Shown here piece by piece: positions 39,177-51,000 of a stretch of DNA of 64,000 nucleotides. The position numbers were made by a program, and so were the translations under genes. Positions within the stretch are counted from its first letter, which is position 1; every line of letters starts with the position of its first letter. This DNA is from Liolophura sinensis (lineage: Eukaryota > Mollusca > Polyplacophora > Chitonida > Chitonidae): positions 5,703,991-5,767,990 of the forward strand of contig NC_088297.1 of assembly GCF_032854445.1 (NCBI RefSeq), in the 5' to 3' direction. The notes under the pieces are model-generated. The model was not told the origin of the DNA. It ran no database searches and saw only the letters and a program-made list of their open reading frames with translations.

Positions 39177-39552
39177 GCGACGCTCCAAACACGGCCTGTC
39201 AAAAAAGAAAAGACAATCGTCACGAACAAACCTAGTACAGAAAAGATCTTCAAATCACACAGGAATAGGAAATCAGAATTCATCAACATCTCATCGCACA
39301 TCCGTTTTCGTAGGAGAAAATTTCACGGTTTCGTACAGTCAGTGGTTTATATTTAACAAACTAGTGAAGGACACCTGCGCATGTGGAGTAATATGTACAA
39401 CCCTCCAGACCCTGAGGGAGGCCAAACATATGAGACTGTCCATGGACGCTGTTAGACTCCTCTCTGTGCCTAACGCCGGAGGAAGCTCCGTCATCTCTGA
39501 AGTGCTATCTTACGAATTATTGCACACGTGTTTTGGGGCTACATTGTTAAAG
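39124..39552 (+). CDS. Conserved protein of unknown function, exon 1
   Basis: The frame is open from an ATG at 39124 to a consensus donor (AAG|GTGAGA) in phase 0, giving 143 codons. The first 55 or so residues are basic and low-complexity (GLSKKKRQSSRTN). The conserved part begins FVGENFTVSYSQWF and continues through VPNAGGSSVISEVLSYELLH to CFGATLLK. Joined to the next two exons it gives about 260 residues. I have seen this domain in invertebrate proteins labelled 'AAC-rich mRNA clone AAC4-like', which is only a name from memory. Conserved Glu residues in SEVLSYELL are compatible with a restriction-endonuclease-like fold, but that is speculative. The start is uncertain because of the overlapping frame from 38901. 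Confidence 0.75.
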
Positions 39553-40434
39553 GTGAGAATACCGGTGGTAATAGGGATTATGTTATAGGGATTATGTAAT
39601 AGGGATTAGACTAACAGAATATTGCGTTGAATAGGTCACATTATTATGCTGCAATAACAGAATATATTCGAGCATCACTAAGAATGATAACAGAATCATC
39701 CTAAGATAGGTCACCAGGGCTGATTTTAGAGAAAATAACCGTTTTCAAAAGAATGCGTAAACAATTAAGAGGACTTCCCCGTCTCAGCTAGGCGATGTTT
39801 TCCGAAAAGGCCACCGTATTTTACCTCGCTTTAAATCCCACTTAAGACGAATATAAAATTCTAAATAAAAACAATAAATGAATGAAAATAGTTGTGGGTG
39901 GAGTTTTGCATGATACTGATTGTTACTGATTTGTCACTTTGCTTTTAAACATTCGTTTTAAATGTCGACTGTAGACAAAGAAAAAAACTCATATACTTCT
40001 ATAAAACTGCAAGCATTGGCACATACAAAAATGCTATTGCTAGAAACTGGCAAACTTTGTAGCGCCAGGGGTGGAATTATGTATTTTATCGTTGATGTTC
40101 GACGTAAAGGACTTAACGTTAGGCGGTTTATCGTACGTGTAACATGGTATAAGCGGAGTTATTTCCCTTGTTATTATCCACGTGTGCTTGAGTGAAACCG
40201 ACCGCCGTCATATCACTGTCAAATGCTTGATTGCGGCGAAAAATAAATAAATAAATAAATAAAAAATGTATATGACGAGCATAAATCTTGTATGCCTATA
40301 TTGCGGCCCTTTAGAAACTAGTGTGTAATATATTCAGACAAATCACAAAACCATATTTGTGCAATAAGTGAAACCACCTTGACTTCTGCGTTTCATTAAA
40401 CAATGGTCTACTAAATGACTTTCAATCGTTATAG

Positions 40435-40692
40435 GACACATGGAGAGCAGGTGAAACCCGGCCTTCGGCAGGAAATGTGTATACTCTCCTATCTCGGTTG
40501 TGGAGCGGTACACGAAACCTGCACGGTGTCAAGTTTGTTGAAGACCACTTGTCTGCCAACAATTTGGTTTGCATATCTGTACGTCACAATTGGGAAAGCT
40601 CGTCATTAAGTTGCCAAAGGCCGGTGATTTTACCCTGGCCGCCATCGTATAAGTGAAAATTCTCCGGCCTTAGCCAACAAGCAAATAAATGA
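40435..40692 (+). mobile_element. Second-family SINE-like repeat (intron 1 of the conserved gene)
   Basis: It shares GAAGACCACTTGTCTGCCAA, TTTGGTTTGCATAT and CGTCATTAAGTTGCCAAAGG with the copy at 30210 and keeps a SINE-type 3' end (CGTATAAGTGAAAATTCTCC, then AAATAAAT). Confidence 0.7.
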
Positions 40693-40740
40693 AAATGCAT
40701 GTGTGGACAAATAAGGAACTTCCTGTTTTTCTGTTTTCAG

Positions 40741-40903
40741 ACAGAAATGGAAGTATCATACTTTCCACGTGGGGGTTCCATTACGGATTACGTCTGCGGA
40801 TTGGCTGGGGTGAAAATAGGCGTATCCGTTACCAGGGCGATGAAATACCAGGGAAACTACACACAAAACGATGCATGCTATTTGCTCAAGAAGAAACTAT
40901 CAG
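40741..40903 (+). CDS. Conserved protein of unknown function, exon 2
   Basis: The acceptor TTCTGTTTTCAG and donor CAG|GTAAGA enclose 163 nt, entering in phase 0 and leaving in phase 1. The product runs TEMEVSYFPRGGSITDYVCG, then GVKIGVSVTRAMKYQG, then NDACYLLKKKLS. The Asp in SITDY followed about 12 residues later by a hydrophobic strand (GVSVTRA) could be the strand pair of a PD-(D/E)XK-like core, with the usual acidic-x-Lys motif altered. This is inference. The intron before it (39553-40740) holds a SINE copy. Confidence 0.8.
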
Positions 40904-41116
40904 GTAAGAGTCAATCCTGTAAATTTGCAGCAATCTTTGTATTCTTTTAAACATGTAATAGATGTCGACATTAAGTTGGGTACCGGTACCTGTCAGGAAT
41001 AAGTAATTTGTATACAAATGAAATTCAACAAATTTAGAGTTTGAAGCTTTTTTTAATTAAAGGATATTAATGCTGTATATTTAAGTCTAGTAAGAAGGTT
41101 ATACTGAAAAGGTCAA

Positions 41117-41175
41117 GATTTATTCATTTATTTATGTGATTGCTGGTTTACGCGGTACACAAGAATATGATATCG
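41117..41175 (-). mobile_element. SINE tail fragment (intron 2 of the conserved gene)
   Basis: TTTATTTATGTGATTGCTGG, TTTACGCGGTACACAAGAAT: the tail complement only. Confidence 0.6.
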
Positions 41176-41397
41176 ATTTACAAAGTTTCAGTGGTGTTAT
41201 CTCTTGCAAGTTATAAAACGTGGTACATGAAGTCAGCGATGCTCTTGTTAAATTTTCGTTTCAAAACCGTTGAATCTTTACAGCATGTACTTTCGAACAA
41301 GCAAAATATAACGCCAGAAAGAAAAATAAAGAAAAAATATCACTACAGCAGTTGATTATGCTTTTGTCAATTTCACGGTTCGTTTCTCTCCATACAG

Positions 41398-41588
41398 GGA
41401 TTGTACAGTCGAGTAGGAACACATTAGAGAAATGGAACAAACAAATTCTTCACGTCTGGACGAGATCTCGCGAGGACGCAGACCACGTGAAGCAAGCCTT
41501 CGACACCATGGACAGTGCTACGAGATCAAACACATTAGTGTTGGTGACCATAGCAACCGACTGTGACGCTATCTTTGCGAACAAATGA
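41398..41588 (+). CDS. Conserved protein of unknown function, exon 3 (C-terminus)
   Basis: The acceptor CTCTCCATACAG enters in phase 1; the joined codon is Gly. The exon encodes IVQSSRNTLEKWNKQILHVW, then a helical stretch with DADHVKQAFDTMD, and ends with NTLVLVTIATDCDAIFANK and TGA at 41586-41588. The phase matches exon 2 exactly, and the hydrophobic strand LVLVTIA near the end suits an alpha/beta fold. No classical AATAAA follows within about 200 bp; downstream DNA is T-rich. Confidence 0.8.
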
Positions 41589-41829
41589 TTGGAAGGTTTA
41601 GGTGCGCAACGATTTATTTCGTCAGTATTACATTCTGTAGAACTTCGGACAACTTTTATAGTCCGCTGACTTAAAATTTACAGTGTCTAGCGTCATCACC
41701 ATTTATATAGTATTTTCTTTATTTTTAAATATTTTTTCTTTAAAAAAAATCTTTCTGTAAATTTGTTATTGAACATGTCTAGTGCAAATAGCTCTGTGAG
41801 TATTTCTTTGTCAATGGTGCTCGTTGTAA

Positions 41830-42200
41830 AGAATCCTGTTTATAAATACTTCTGTTTGTGAATAATTCCGTTTGTAATATTTCTGTTTGTGAATAATTCC
41901 GTTTGTAATATTTCTGTTTGTGAATAATTCTGTTTGTAAATATTTCTGTTTGTGAATAGGCCCAATTATTTATGTATATATTTCTGTTTGTGGATAGGCC
42001 TAATTATTTATGTAAATATTTCGGTTGTGAATAGGCCTAATTATTTATGTAAATATTTCTGTTTGTGAATATTTCTTTTTGTAAATATAGTGCTCTTTGT
42101 AAACAATCCTGTTAATAAATACTTGCGTTTGTGAATAATTCTGTTTGTAAAAAATTCTTTTTGTTAAGAATTCTTCTGTTTATGAATAATTATGTTTGTG
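41830..42200. repeat. Degenerate T-rich repeat, about 32 bp
   Basis: Imperfect repeats of TTTCTGTTTGTGAATAATTC, with one block changing to TAGGCCTAATTATTTATG. Confidence 0.8.
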
Positions 42201-42656
42201 GATATTTTTGCCAAGTTTGTTCTGTAAAATACAATGTTTATAAGTAATTCTGCTGGTGTACAGTATTATTTCTGTATTTTAATATTTGTCTCTGTGAATA
42301 TTTGTTATGTATTTATAGTTTTTTAATATATTTTAAATATTTTGAGTGATAACAGTTGAAGTTGTGTTGTTACTTTACTGTATTTAGAGGCATTTACCCA
42401 CACGAAGTCAGTTTCCGCATTATCTGTTGCTTGGTGTCCACCCTAAGGAGATAGGCCAAGTTATGGTCTGCCATCAGATAGACATACCCCAAAAAGACTT
42501 TTCAAACGTTCTTTTCGGCTTTAGTTTTATTTGATTAAATTTCCTCCCGGCAAGAAATCCTTAAAGGTCTGTCTAGCGGAGGAAGAAACATCGGGTATCA
42601 ACTATTCTCATGAGTATTTTTCCCAGTTGTGGAGAACAATTTTATCATATATGATT

Positions 42657-42915
42657 CATGTATTTATTTGATTGGTGTTTTACTCCTTACTCAAGAATAC
42701 TTCACTTATACGAAGGCGGCCAGCATTAGGGTGGGAGGAAACCTGACAGAGCCAGGAGGAAACCCACGACCATCCGCAGGTTGCTAGCAGACCTTTCCGC
42801 GTACGGTCGGAGTGGAAGCATGAGCTGGACTTGAAATAACTGTGACAACATTGGTGAGAGGCTCCTGGGTCGTTGTGCTGCGCTGACGTGCTAAACCCCT
42901 CGGCCACGAAAGCCA
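42657..42915 (-). mobile_element. tRNA-derived SINE, near full length
   Basis: Tail, body (GGTGGGAGGAAACCTGACAG) and tRNA-like head (CCCCTCGGCCACGAAAGCCA at the high end) are all present in minus orientation. Confidence 0.88.
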
Positions 42916-43149
42916 CTATCAAATATGAAGAATCATTTTCTTGTATATGAAGGACGGTCTCTTGATGGAATGAGCAATCCACTTTTTTCTGAGGAGTCAA
43001 CTCAGATGAAGAGTCTTGAAGTATACCACCTCTTTATCGGAAGATATCCAACTCTTTATCTGAAGAGATATCTGCTGTGTGAAGAACCATCTCATTATGT
43101 GAAGAAGAGATATCTGCTGTGTGAAGAACCGTCTCATTATGAAACACTG

Positions 43150-44268
43150 GATTACAATATTAATGGGACTTCATCACATCGATATGGCTGAAACTCTGAA
43201 TTACAACATTAATATGACTTCATCACAACAATATGGCTACACTGGGTTACAACATTAGTATGACTTCATCACAAGAATATGGCTAAAACACTGGGTTACA
43301 GCATTAGTATGACTTCATCACAGCGATATGGCTAAAACACTGGGCTACAACATTAGTATGACTTCATCACAACGATATGGCTAATACACTGGGTTACAAC
43401 ATTAGTATGACTTCATCACAACGAAATGGCTAATACACTGGGTTACAGCATTAGTATGACTTCATCACAACGATATGGCTAAAACACTGGGCTACAACAT
43501 TAGTATGACTTCATCACAACGATATGACTAATACACTGGGTTACAACATTAATATGGCTTCATCACAACGATATGGCTAATACACTGGATTACAGCATTA
43601 GTATGACTTCATCACAACGATATGGCTAATACACTGGATTACAACATTAATATGGCTTCATCACAACGATATGGCTAAAACACTGGATTACAACATTAGT
43701 ATGACTTCATCACAACGATATGGCTAATACACTGGGTTACAACATTAATATGGCTTCATCACAACGATATGGCTAAAACACTGGATTACAACATTAGTAT
43801 GACTTCATCACAACGACATGGCTAATAAACTGGATTACATCATTAATATGACTTCATCACAACGACATGGCTAATAAACTGGATTACAACATTAATATGA
43901 CTTCATCACATCAATATGGCTAATACAGTAGGTTACAGCATTAGTATGACTTCATCACAACGATATGGCTAAAACACTGGATTACAACATTAGTATGACT
44001 TCATCACAACGATATGGCTAATACACTGGGTTACAGCATTAATATGACTTCATCACAACGATATGGCTAATACACTGGATTACAACATTAGTATGACTTC
44101 ATCACAACGATATGACTAAAACACTGGATTACAACATTAGTATGACTTCATCACAACGAAATGGCTGATACACTGGGTTACAGCATTAGTATGACTTCAT
44201 CACATCGATATGGCTAATACACTGGATTACAACATTAGCATGACTTCATCACAACGATATGGCTAAAA
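43150..44268. repeat. 49-bp minisatellite
   Basis: About 22 copies containing CACTGGATTACAACATTAGT and GACTTCATCACAACGATATG. Confidence 0.95.
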
Positions 44269-44529
44269 AGTCTGGGAGAGAGATAAACGTTAGGCCGACC
44301 CAGTACTTTTCCCGATGGGCTGGTTTGGTATATCCATGCACACAGCGGACAGATGCAGTTCTGAGAGGAGTTGCTCGCACATTCTGCAGTTCACTGTACA
44401 TGCAGCAGCTGACTCCAAATACTGTACTTACATTTATCAACTGACCGTAGCCTGACGAAATTAGTTTATGTAGGCTACATGTATAACGCTAATATAATAG
44501 TAATATTCGATGGTGGTCAATTTCATTAC

Positions 44530-44681
44530 TCGCCGCGAGTTCAAGTCCAGCTCTAGCTGGATTCCGCTCCGGCTGTACGTGGGGAGGTCTTTCAGCAATC
44601 TGCGGATGGTGGTGGATTTCCCCTGGGCTCTGCCCGTTTTCCTCCCACCATATGGATGGCCACCATAGTATAAGTGAAATA
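44530..44681 (+). mobile_element. SINE, 5' portion, split by the DNA transposon
   Basis: Plus-oriented SINE body from the B-box region (GAGTTCAAGTCCAGCTC) to GTATAAGTGAAATA. It is continued at 45616 after the 934-bp insertion, so the SINE is the older element. Confidence 0.85.
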
Positions 44682-45615
44682 AGTCAAACCTGTACCTACG
44701 GCCACCTGTAATCAGCGTCCATCTGCCGCAAGCGGCCACTTTCTCCCGCGACCAAACAATTTTGCATGTTAAACGACCTGTAATATGCGGGCATCTGTCC
44801 AATGCGTCCAGCGACCAAATTCTATATCACCCTGTCCTGAGCGGCCGAGACTTTCAAAAGTAATGATGATTGCCGCATCAGACATTTAAAAATTTCAAAA
44901 TGGCGACCACCCGACTACAATAGTTTTTGTAGTGATTAAAAGTTACAACCTGCCACTTTGTGATGACAAATGAAGTGTGAACATTATTGGTCAATAGCAG
45001 TGAAGTCTATTGTACTTTAATCAGGCCTAGCTGGTTATTGTCCGGACACCACTGCACTGTGGCAGTGGATTAGCTCCATGCTGAGGTCCGCGCTATGAAT
45101 GCCATAAACAGCGGGCAGACTCGGATATAATCGAATATAATCTGACCTCCCGTGGTTCCTCCCATGAATGGTTTCTTTGACAAATTATCTGGCTTGCTTG
45201 GCCATTATCTTTGCAGGCAAATGGTGCTGTGTTTTCATTTTGCGTGGCCAAAATATTGCCTGTACCGAACACATGGAGAAATTGATCTTCCTTCACTTGT
45301 ATATTTTGTTGTTGTTGTTTCACCGGTAATGGCAAATAAGATTGAACATCTCAGAAGTCTGCCGTTTACAGTCCAAAGCTTTGTTAGAATAGTCATTTAT
45401 AGCTACCTAGGCCAAACTAGCACATGGCTTTTTAGGGCTTGACAATGACGGGAATTATGTATAAGATTATTATGTAGGCCTACATGTGTAGATTTCCTGA
45501 AACTTAATTCAGTTGTGATTTGGTTTGGTCTTCACAACCTGTCTTATGTGGCCAACTGTCATATGCGGCCACTTTTTACGTGTCCCTTCACTGGCCGCAT
45601 ACAACAGGTTTGACT
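44682..45615. mobile_element. MITE-like DNA transposon inserted in a SINE
   Basis: This 934-bp element begins AGTCAAACCTGT and ends ACAGGTTTGACT, a perfect 12-bp inverted repeat. It is flanked by ATA (44679-44681 and 45616-45618). Removing it and one ATA restores the SINE tail GTGAAATATTCT. Subterminal repeats of the type GCGGCCAC(T) recur near both ends. The interior has no recognisable transposase; a 96-codon plus-strand ORF (45152-45442) and an 80-codon minus-strand ORF look incidental. It is probably a non-autonomous cut-and-paste element. The 3-bp duplication would fit a Harbinger-like enzyme, but the superfamily is not proved. Confidence 0.85.
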
Positions 45616-45665
45616 ATATTCTGAAGCACGGTGTAAAACACCAGTCAAATAAATAAATAAATAAA
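45616..45665 (+). mobile_element. SINE, 3' tail after the transposon insertion
   Basis: ATATTCTGAAGCACGGTG, then AAAACACCAGTCAAATAAAT repeats. This completes the copy begun at 44530. Confidence 0.85.
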
Positions 45666-46019
45666 TCAATTTCCTTACGGTTTGGAAGAACACGGGAGTG
45701 CCCGAAACACCAACCTCTGGCAAGTAACCGAAAAACTTTCTCACACGTGACGCACCCATGTAGGCCTATGTCATATAGTTGGAACGGAAGTAATCACCGC
45801 GGAACTTCATGTAAAATGGCATACGTCGCCACAAAAGCTTCGTCCACCGCCTATTGGTGGCAACAGTTTCTAATATGCAAATTTCGTGTTTTAATTTCCA
45901 TTTAGGCTCTTTAAGTATCTATTTATTTTTGTTTAACGACTAGTGCATGTTATGATGGTACATGTCTCCTTGTGAAAAGCGGAATAATGCCAGTATAGGC
46001 ATAGTCCTGTCTCACTGGA

Positions 46020-46778
46020 ATACCATACTAAAGGCAACACCGGACACCGGATATGACACCCTACACCACGCTTCACCCAGTCATCACCTGACACTTCGCC
46101 TAGTCATCACAGTGTATGGACACCAAAGATGACACCACACCCAGTCATCACAGGTATTGTCTCCAGACATGAAACTCTACACCACGCTCCACCCAGTCAA
46201 CATAGTATATATTGACCCCAGACACGGCACAGTATGCGGATACTAGAAATGACACCCTTGGCCAGTCATCACAGTATACTGATACCAGAAATGACACCCT
46301 TGGCCAGTCCTCATAAAATTGTAATACCAAAAATGACATCCTTGGTCAGTCATCATAGTATACTGATACCAGAAATGACATCCTTCGCCAGTCATCATAG
46401 TACACTGATACCAGAAATGACACCCTTCGCCAGTCATCACAGTATACTGATACCAGAAATTACACCCTTCGCTAGTCATCACAGTATACTGATACCAGAA
46501 ATGACACCCTTGGCCAGTCATCACAGTATACTGATACCAGAAATGACACCATAGGCCAATCTTCACAGTATACTGACCAGGAATGACACCATTGCCCAGT
46601 CATCACAGTATACTGATACCAGAAATGACACCCTTGGCCAGTCATCACAGTATACTGATTCCATGAATGACACCCTTGGCCAGTCATCACAGTAGACTGT
46701 ACCAGAAATGACACCCTTGGCCAGTCATCACAGTATACTGATACCAGGGATGACACCATTGCCTAGTCATCACAAAAT
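46020..46778. repeat. 42-bp minisatellite
   Basis: The core from 46228 has about 13 copies with CCAGTCATCACAGTATACTG and ATACCAGAAATGACACC. Diverged units occur from 46020. Confidence 0.93.
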
Positions 46779-46784
46779 GACTAA

Positions 46785-49270
46785 TCACGACTTCTCATTC
46801 AGTATCTCTGGGATCTTCGTGTACAGACACGTGTGCTTCGTGTCATCACCGAAATGCGCCTTCCGCGCCACCATCTCAGAGGCAGGCAGGTTGTGGTACT
46901 ACGTCTTCTGACGTGGAGGACGTGGGATCCGCGGACCCGTGCCTTCCATGACTTTCTCAAGGATTGCTGTCAAAAACGGACGCTACGAGACACCATAGAA
47001 ATGTGATAATTTATGATACAATGTAATCTTTCTTAAATAGGGCAGACAGATGACTGCTGACAGAAAATAGGCCCTGCATTAGCCTGTCATGGTTTGGCCT
47101 GACGTACTGGAGCTTACATATACATAAGCCTGTTTTAACCAGACTAACATATGAGCGCTTATGTGTGTGTTTTCATATATGAGAAAATGTATGAGAAGCT
47201 ATGTAACATTTAAGCAAAGATTATCATATGGCAGTTGAAATAAAAAATCTTATATGTCTAGTATTTTTTATACAATTTAGAAGCATGTTAAAGACTTCAA
47301 ATATGACAGCTTATTTATAAGGATACAAGAATCTTATATGAAATTTATATAAGCATTTCACGTCAAGGCCTGAAATGTGAGCGCTTACATATAAACATAT
47401 AAGCATCTTTCACAAAATGTACAAGCATTTCACGCCAAGGCCTGAAATGTGAGCGCTTACATATAAACATATAAGCATCTTTCATAAAATGTATAAGCAT
47501 TTCACGCCAAGGCCTGAAATGTGAGCGCTTACATATAAACATATAAGCATCTTTCACAAAATGTATAAGCATTTCAAGTCAAGGCCTGAAATGTGAGCGC
47601 TTACATATAAACATATAAGCATCTTTCATAAACTGTATAAGCATTTCATCCCAAGGCCTGAAATCTGGGAGTTGGTCAAGCATGTAAAAACTGATACATG
47701 AGGGATAGTTTTACAGTACGTGACGCATTTATATAAATGAGCATTTCATGGTTAAATAAGAAAATACAAACCCATCACTGATAAAACCGAAACATCCCTG
47801 CTGTATAAAACCTACAAGCTTAAGGGTCAACTTATGAGAGCTTAGACTATATAAAAGAAATGTAAGGCCCATCATCAAAAGAAAAGTCAATTTTATCAAA
47901 ATTCCGTCACTGCTACTATCACCTCAGATCGCAAGCAGAAAGGTTTAGATTCATCTATAAGACTCCCGGTTCTCTTAAAAAAATAATCTGTAAAATTTAA
48001 CAGTGATGCTAGAATGTATTCTGTTGCAGGACATTAAACTGTTAAATATAATGCAAATAATTTAATAATTCAACATACAGATTCTATTAGATTAACAGGA
48101 CATTATGTTGAATATGACAGAATATTACGGAACCGTAAAGATGACTTGGTGAAAATAACACTTTTAGAAGAGAAAACAAATTTTTCCAAGATAAAAAAAA
48201 AATGACGCAATGAAAAAAAAACCCAGTTTGGTGGAGAGATAATCTTCGTTTGTCATCACACAGATCGTTTGCCTTCACACAGTCAAGATAGCAGCCACAG
48301 ACGAGCACCTCTCACTGACAACTACATGTTTTGACTAGGTTACAATGGACATGACCGTGTATACAAGTCGATTCCAATCTGTTTAAAAACATGTTCTGAG
48401 CTGTCACGCTGCAGTGCTTGTGAACTTCATGTACAAGTACGACTTTACTTGACGGGCACGACAAGGTCTTCGAAGAAACATTGACTTATTGAAAGAATAA
48501 AAGAGTACACCGCTTTAGACCGACTGCTTATTGGTGGGCAATGCATTTCCCTGTGTCAACGAGGCAGTTTATTTCAACAGATTTCAAATAAAAATAAAAT
48601 ACTAAATACAGTGTGCATCCCCGCCCTTATATAGCCCAGTTGAGTTCTTTCTATATCAACTGCAACAGCTGCATATGAGATATACACGTACTTGATCCAG
48701 TCAGGGTGAAACTACTACCAGCCATATATAAGTTAGGGTCAAAGACCTTATCTATATGTCACATACATGCCTGACAACGGCTGTGCTAAGTTTTAATTTT
48801 ATCTTATTATTTGGTTGAGTGTTTACTTTATTAATGATAATCCCAGATTATTGGAAGTTATACTATAAATGGTGTTGGAGCTCCTCGACGCCTAAAAGAA
48901 CATTTTGGGACTAAGAAAGAATAATTTGCGACTAAAGTTAATTTGCAAAAGCATAATGGCAATGACGATCAGGCCATTGAGATCGCTATAATATGAGATT
49001 ATAGCGCAACACTTATGATGGGTTCATTATGTCGATTCTCCGACTTTTAAACCCGGGGCCCAACTCGGGGGTTTAAGAAAAAAAATTTTTTCACCGTGTC
49101 ACTTTTACTGCTGAGTAGCAACACAGTACATTCTAGCATCACTCAGACAAGAGACTTTCTGTAAAATTTAAGATTCTTTATTTTTGAGTGTTTCCATGGT
49201 CTCAAGCTAGGTACACGTTATAAATCTCCTGCTTCCAAGCCGCTGCGGAACCCTACTAGAGCTTGATCAA
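46785..49270. other. Unique, AT-rich intergenic DNA (except the 72-bp repeat)
   Basis: No supported gene. Short ORFs lack domains. Confidence 0.55.
47370..47665. repeat. 72-bp tandem repeat, four copies
   Basis: Landmarks are GCGCTTACATATAAACATAT and CATTTCACGCCAAGGCCTG. Confidence 0.93.
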
Positions 49271-49277
49271 TCTCAGT

Positions 49278-49590
49278 GATCACAGCTCAGCTGGTTAGCG
49301 CGCTAGCGCAGCGTAATGACCCAGGAGCCTCTCGCCAAGGCAGTCGCTGTGACGCAATGTCTGCTCACAGTTTAAGACACATCGATGTCCAGTTGTATGT
49401 TTACAGTGTAAGGCACCTCGATGTCCTCTCCGGCCGTACGTTGGAAGGTCTGCCAACAACCTGCGGATGGCCGTGGGTTTCCCCCGGGCTCTGCCCAGTT
49501 TCCTCTCACCATAATGCTAGCTGTCGTCCCATAAGTGAAATATTCTTGAGTACGGCGTAAAACACCAATCAAATAAATAAATAAATCATT
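49278..49590 (+). mobile_element. tRNA-derived SINE containing a piece of the 36-bp minisatellite
   Basis: The head has A box CAGCTCAGCTGGTTAGCGC and AGGAGCCTCTCGCCAAGGC. The B-box segment is replaced at about 49355-49427 by two units of the minisatellite found at 51-56 kb, in reverse orientation. The body and tail then resume at CTCTCCGGCCGTACG. Confidence 0.85.
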
Positions 49591-49724
49591 TAACTTGGTG
49601 GATGTTTTTAGTGTGAAGCATCAAGAAATGTTTTTATCAGCTTCGGGTTTATATGTTTTTTTTTTAAATATTCTATGTGACCTTAGTTGTTGGAGTTCTT
49701 CTATAATGGTTCTTTTTGGTAGCG

Positions 49725-49870
49725 CATGGGAAGATTTGGCAGCAACCTGCGGATGGTCCTTGGTTTCCCCTGGGATCTGCTCGGCTTCCTCTCACCATAA
49801 TGCTGTCCATCGGTATAGTGAAATATTCTTGAGTACAGCGAAAAACACCAATCAAATAAACAAAATAAAT
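49725..49870 (+). mobile_element. SINE, 5'-truncated
   Basis: It runs from GGCAGCAACCTGCGGATGGT to AACACCAATCAAATAAAC. This is the second of four same-strand copies within 1.3 kb. Confidence 0.85.
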
Positions 49871-50144
49871 ATAGCCAGTGGCTCAGACGGTTAAAATGCT
49901 GGCTGGCTGTGGTTGCCAGGCCTTCAAACAGTGGTCAGTAAAGCACCAATCAAATCAGATCAGTGATTACAGTGAGTTGATTCTAATGGTTATTAGCATC
50001 AACTCACCATAATACTCATTACCTTTACCAAGAACAACTTAACGAGAAAAGTTATGCACGGATTTTGATGAGATTGTGCACAGCTTGACCCTCGGCACAA
50101 ATCCAAGCAGTTTGGTTGTGATGCAGATATATCTTTCAGCATGC

Positions 50145-50265
50145 ACATGGTCGGGGGTTTCCCCCGGGTTCTGCCCGGTTTCCCTTACCATAATGCTCGC
50201 CTCCGTCATAGGTGAAATATTCTTGAGTTTGGCATAAAATACCAATATAACAAATAAATAAAATC
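50145..50265 (+). mobile_element. SINE, 5'-truncated
   Basis: Body from CATGGTCGGGGGTTTCCCCC to ATTCTTGAGTTTGGC with an AAATAAATAAAA tail. Confidence 0.8.
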
Positions 50266-50494
50266 TGGGTCGTAAGTCTACGATTTTTTTTATTCGATTG
50301 ATCACCACTGGCAGATATTGAGAACAATTATGACGCCTAACAGAGTAATCTCCCTTCGACTGATTCACACAGTAATAAGCGTGAGGTTTACTTTAACGGA
50401 TACGGAAACGCGCAAGGGATATAGTTTTATAATATTTATTTTTTAGCCATCGAAAAACAGTGAATAAAAAAATTATTCTGCTGACGCGAGGGAA

Positions 50495-50552
50495 AGTGAA
50501 ATTTTCTTGAGTATGTGCAAAACACCGATCAAATAAATAAATAAATAAGTAA
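50495..50552 (+). mobile_element. SINE tail fragment
   Basis: Only GTGAAATTTTCTTGAGTATG and the CAAATAAATAAATAAATAAG tail remain. Confidence 0.7.
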
Positions 50553-50631
50553 CCCTTTCTGAATATTACTGTACGACACAGAAACGCTACCGTGGGGTTT
50601 AGTGTGAGAGGACTCTCCTGTTCAGTACTAT

Positions 50632-50830
50632 GCGGTACTCGTGCAGATCTGTGCAGTACTCGTACAGATCTGTGCGGTACTCGTACAGATGTGTGCAGTA
50701 CTCGTACAGGTCTGTAAGGTTATCCTACAGTGCTGTGCGATAATCGTACAGTGCTGTGCGGTAATCGTACAGTGCTGTGCGGAAATCGTACATTGATGTG
50801 CGGTAATCGTACAGTGCTGTGCAGTGATTA
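50632..50830. repeat. About 21-bp tandem repeat
   Basis: About nine units of CGTACAGTGCTGTGCGGTAAT type, with an earlier CGTACAGATCTGTGCAGTAC variant. Confidence 0.9.
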
Positions 50831-51000
50831 ATTTTACCCAGAAGACATCATACATCCACGTATATTTCATTTATTGCTTTATTTTTTATAATAAATAAAT
50901 CAATAATTTCCATTCCATTCGAATTACATCAGGTTTTCTCTCCAAAAGTAGAATATAAATGGGAAAATATCAAAAGATCAAAGGTGTCTTCAAATACTTT

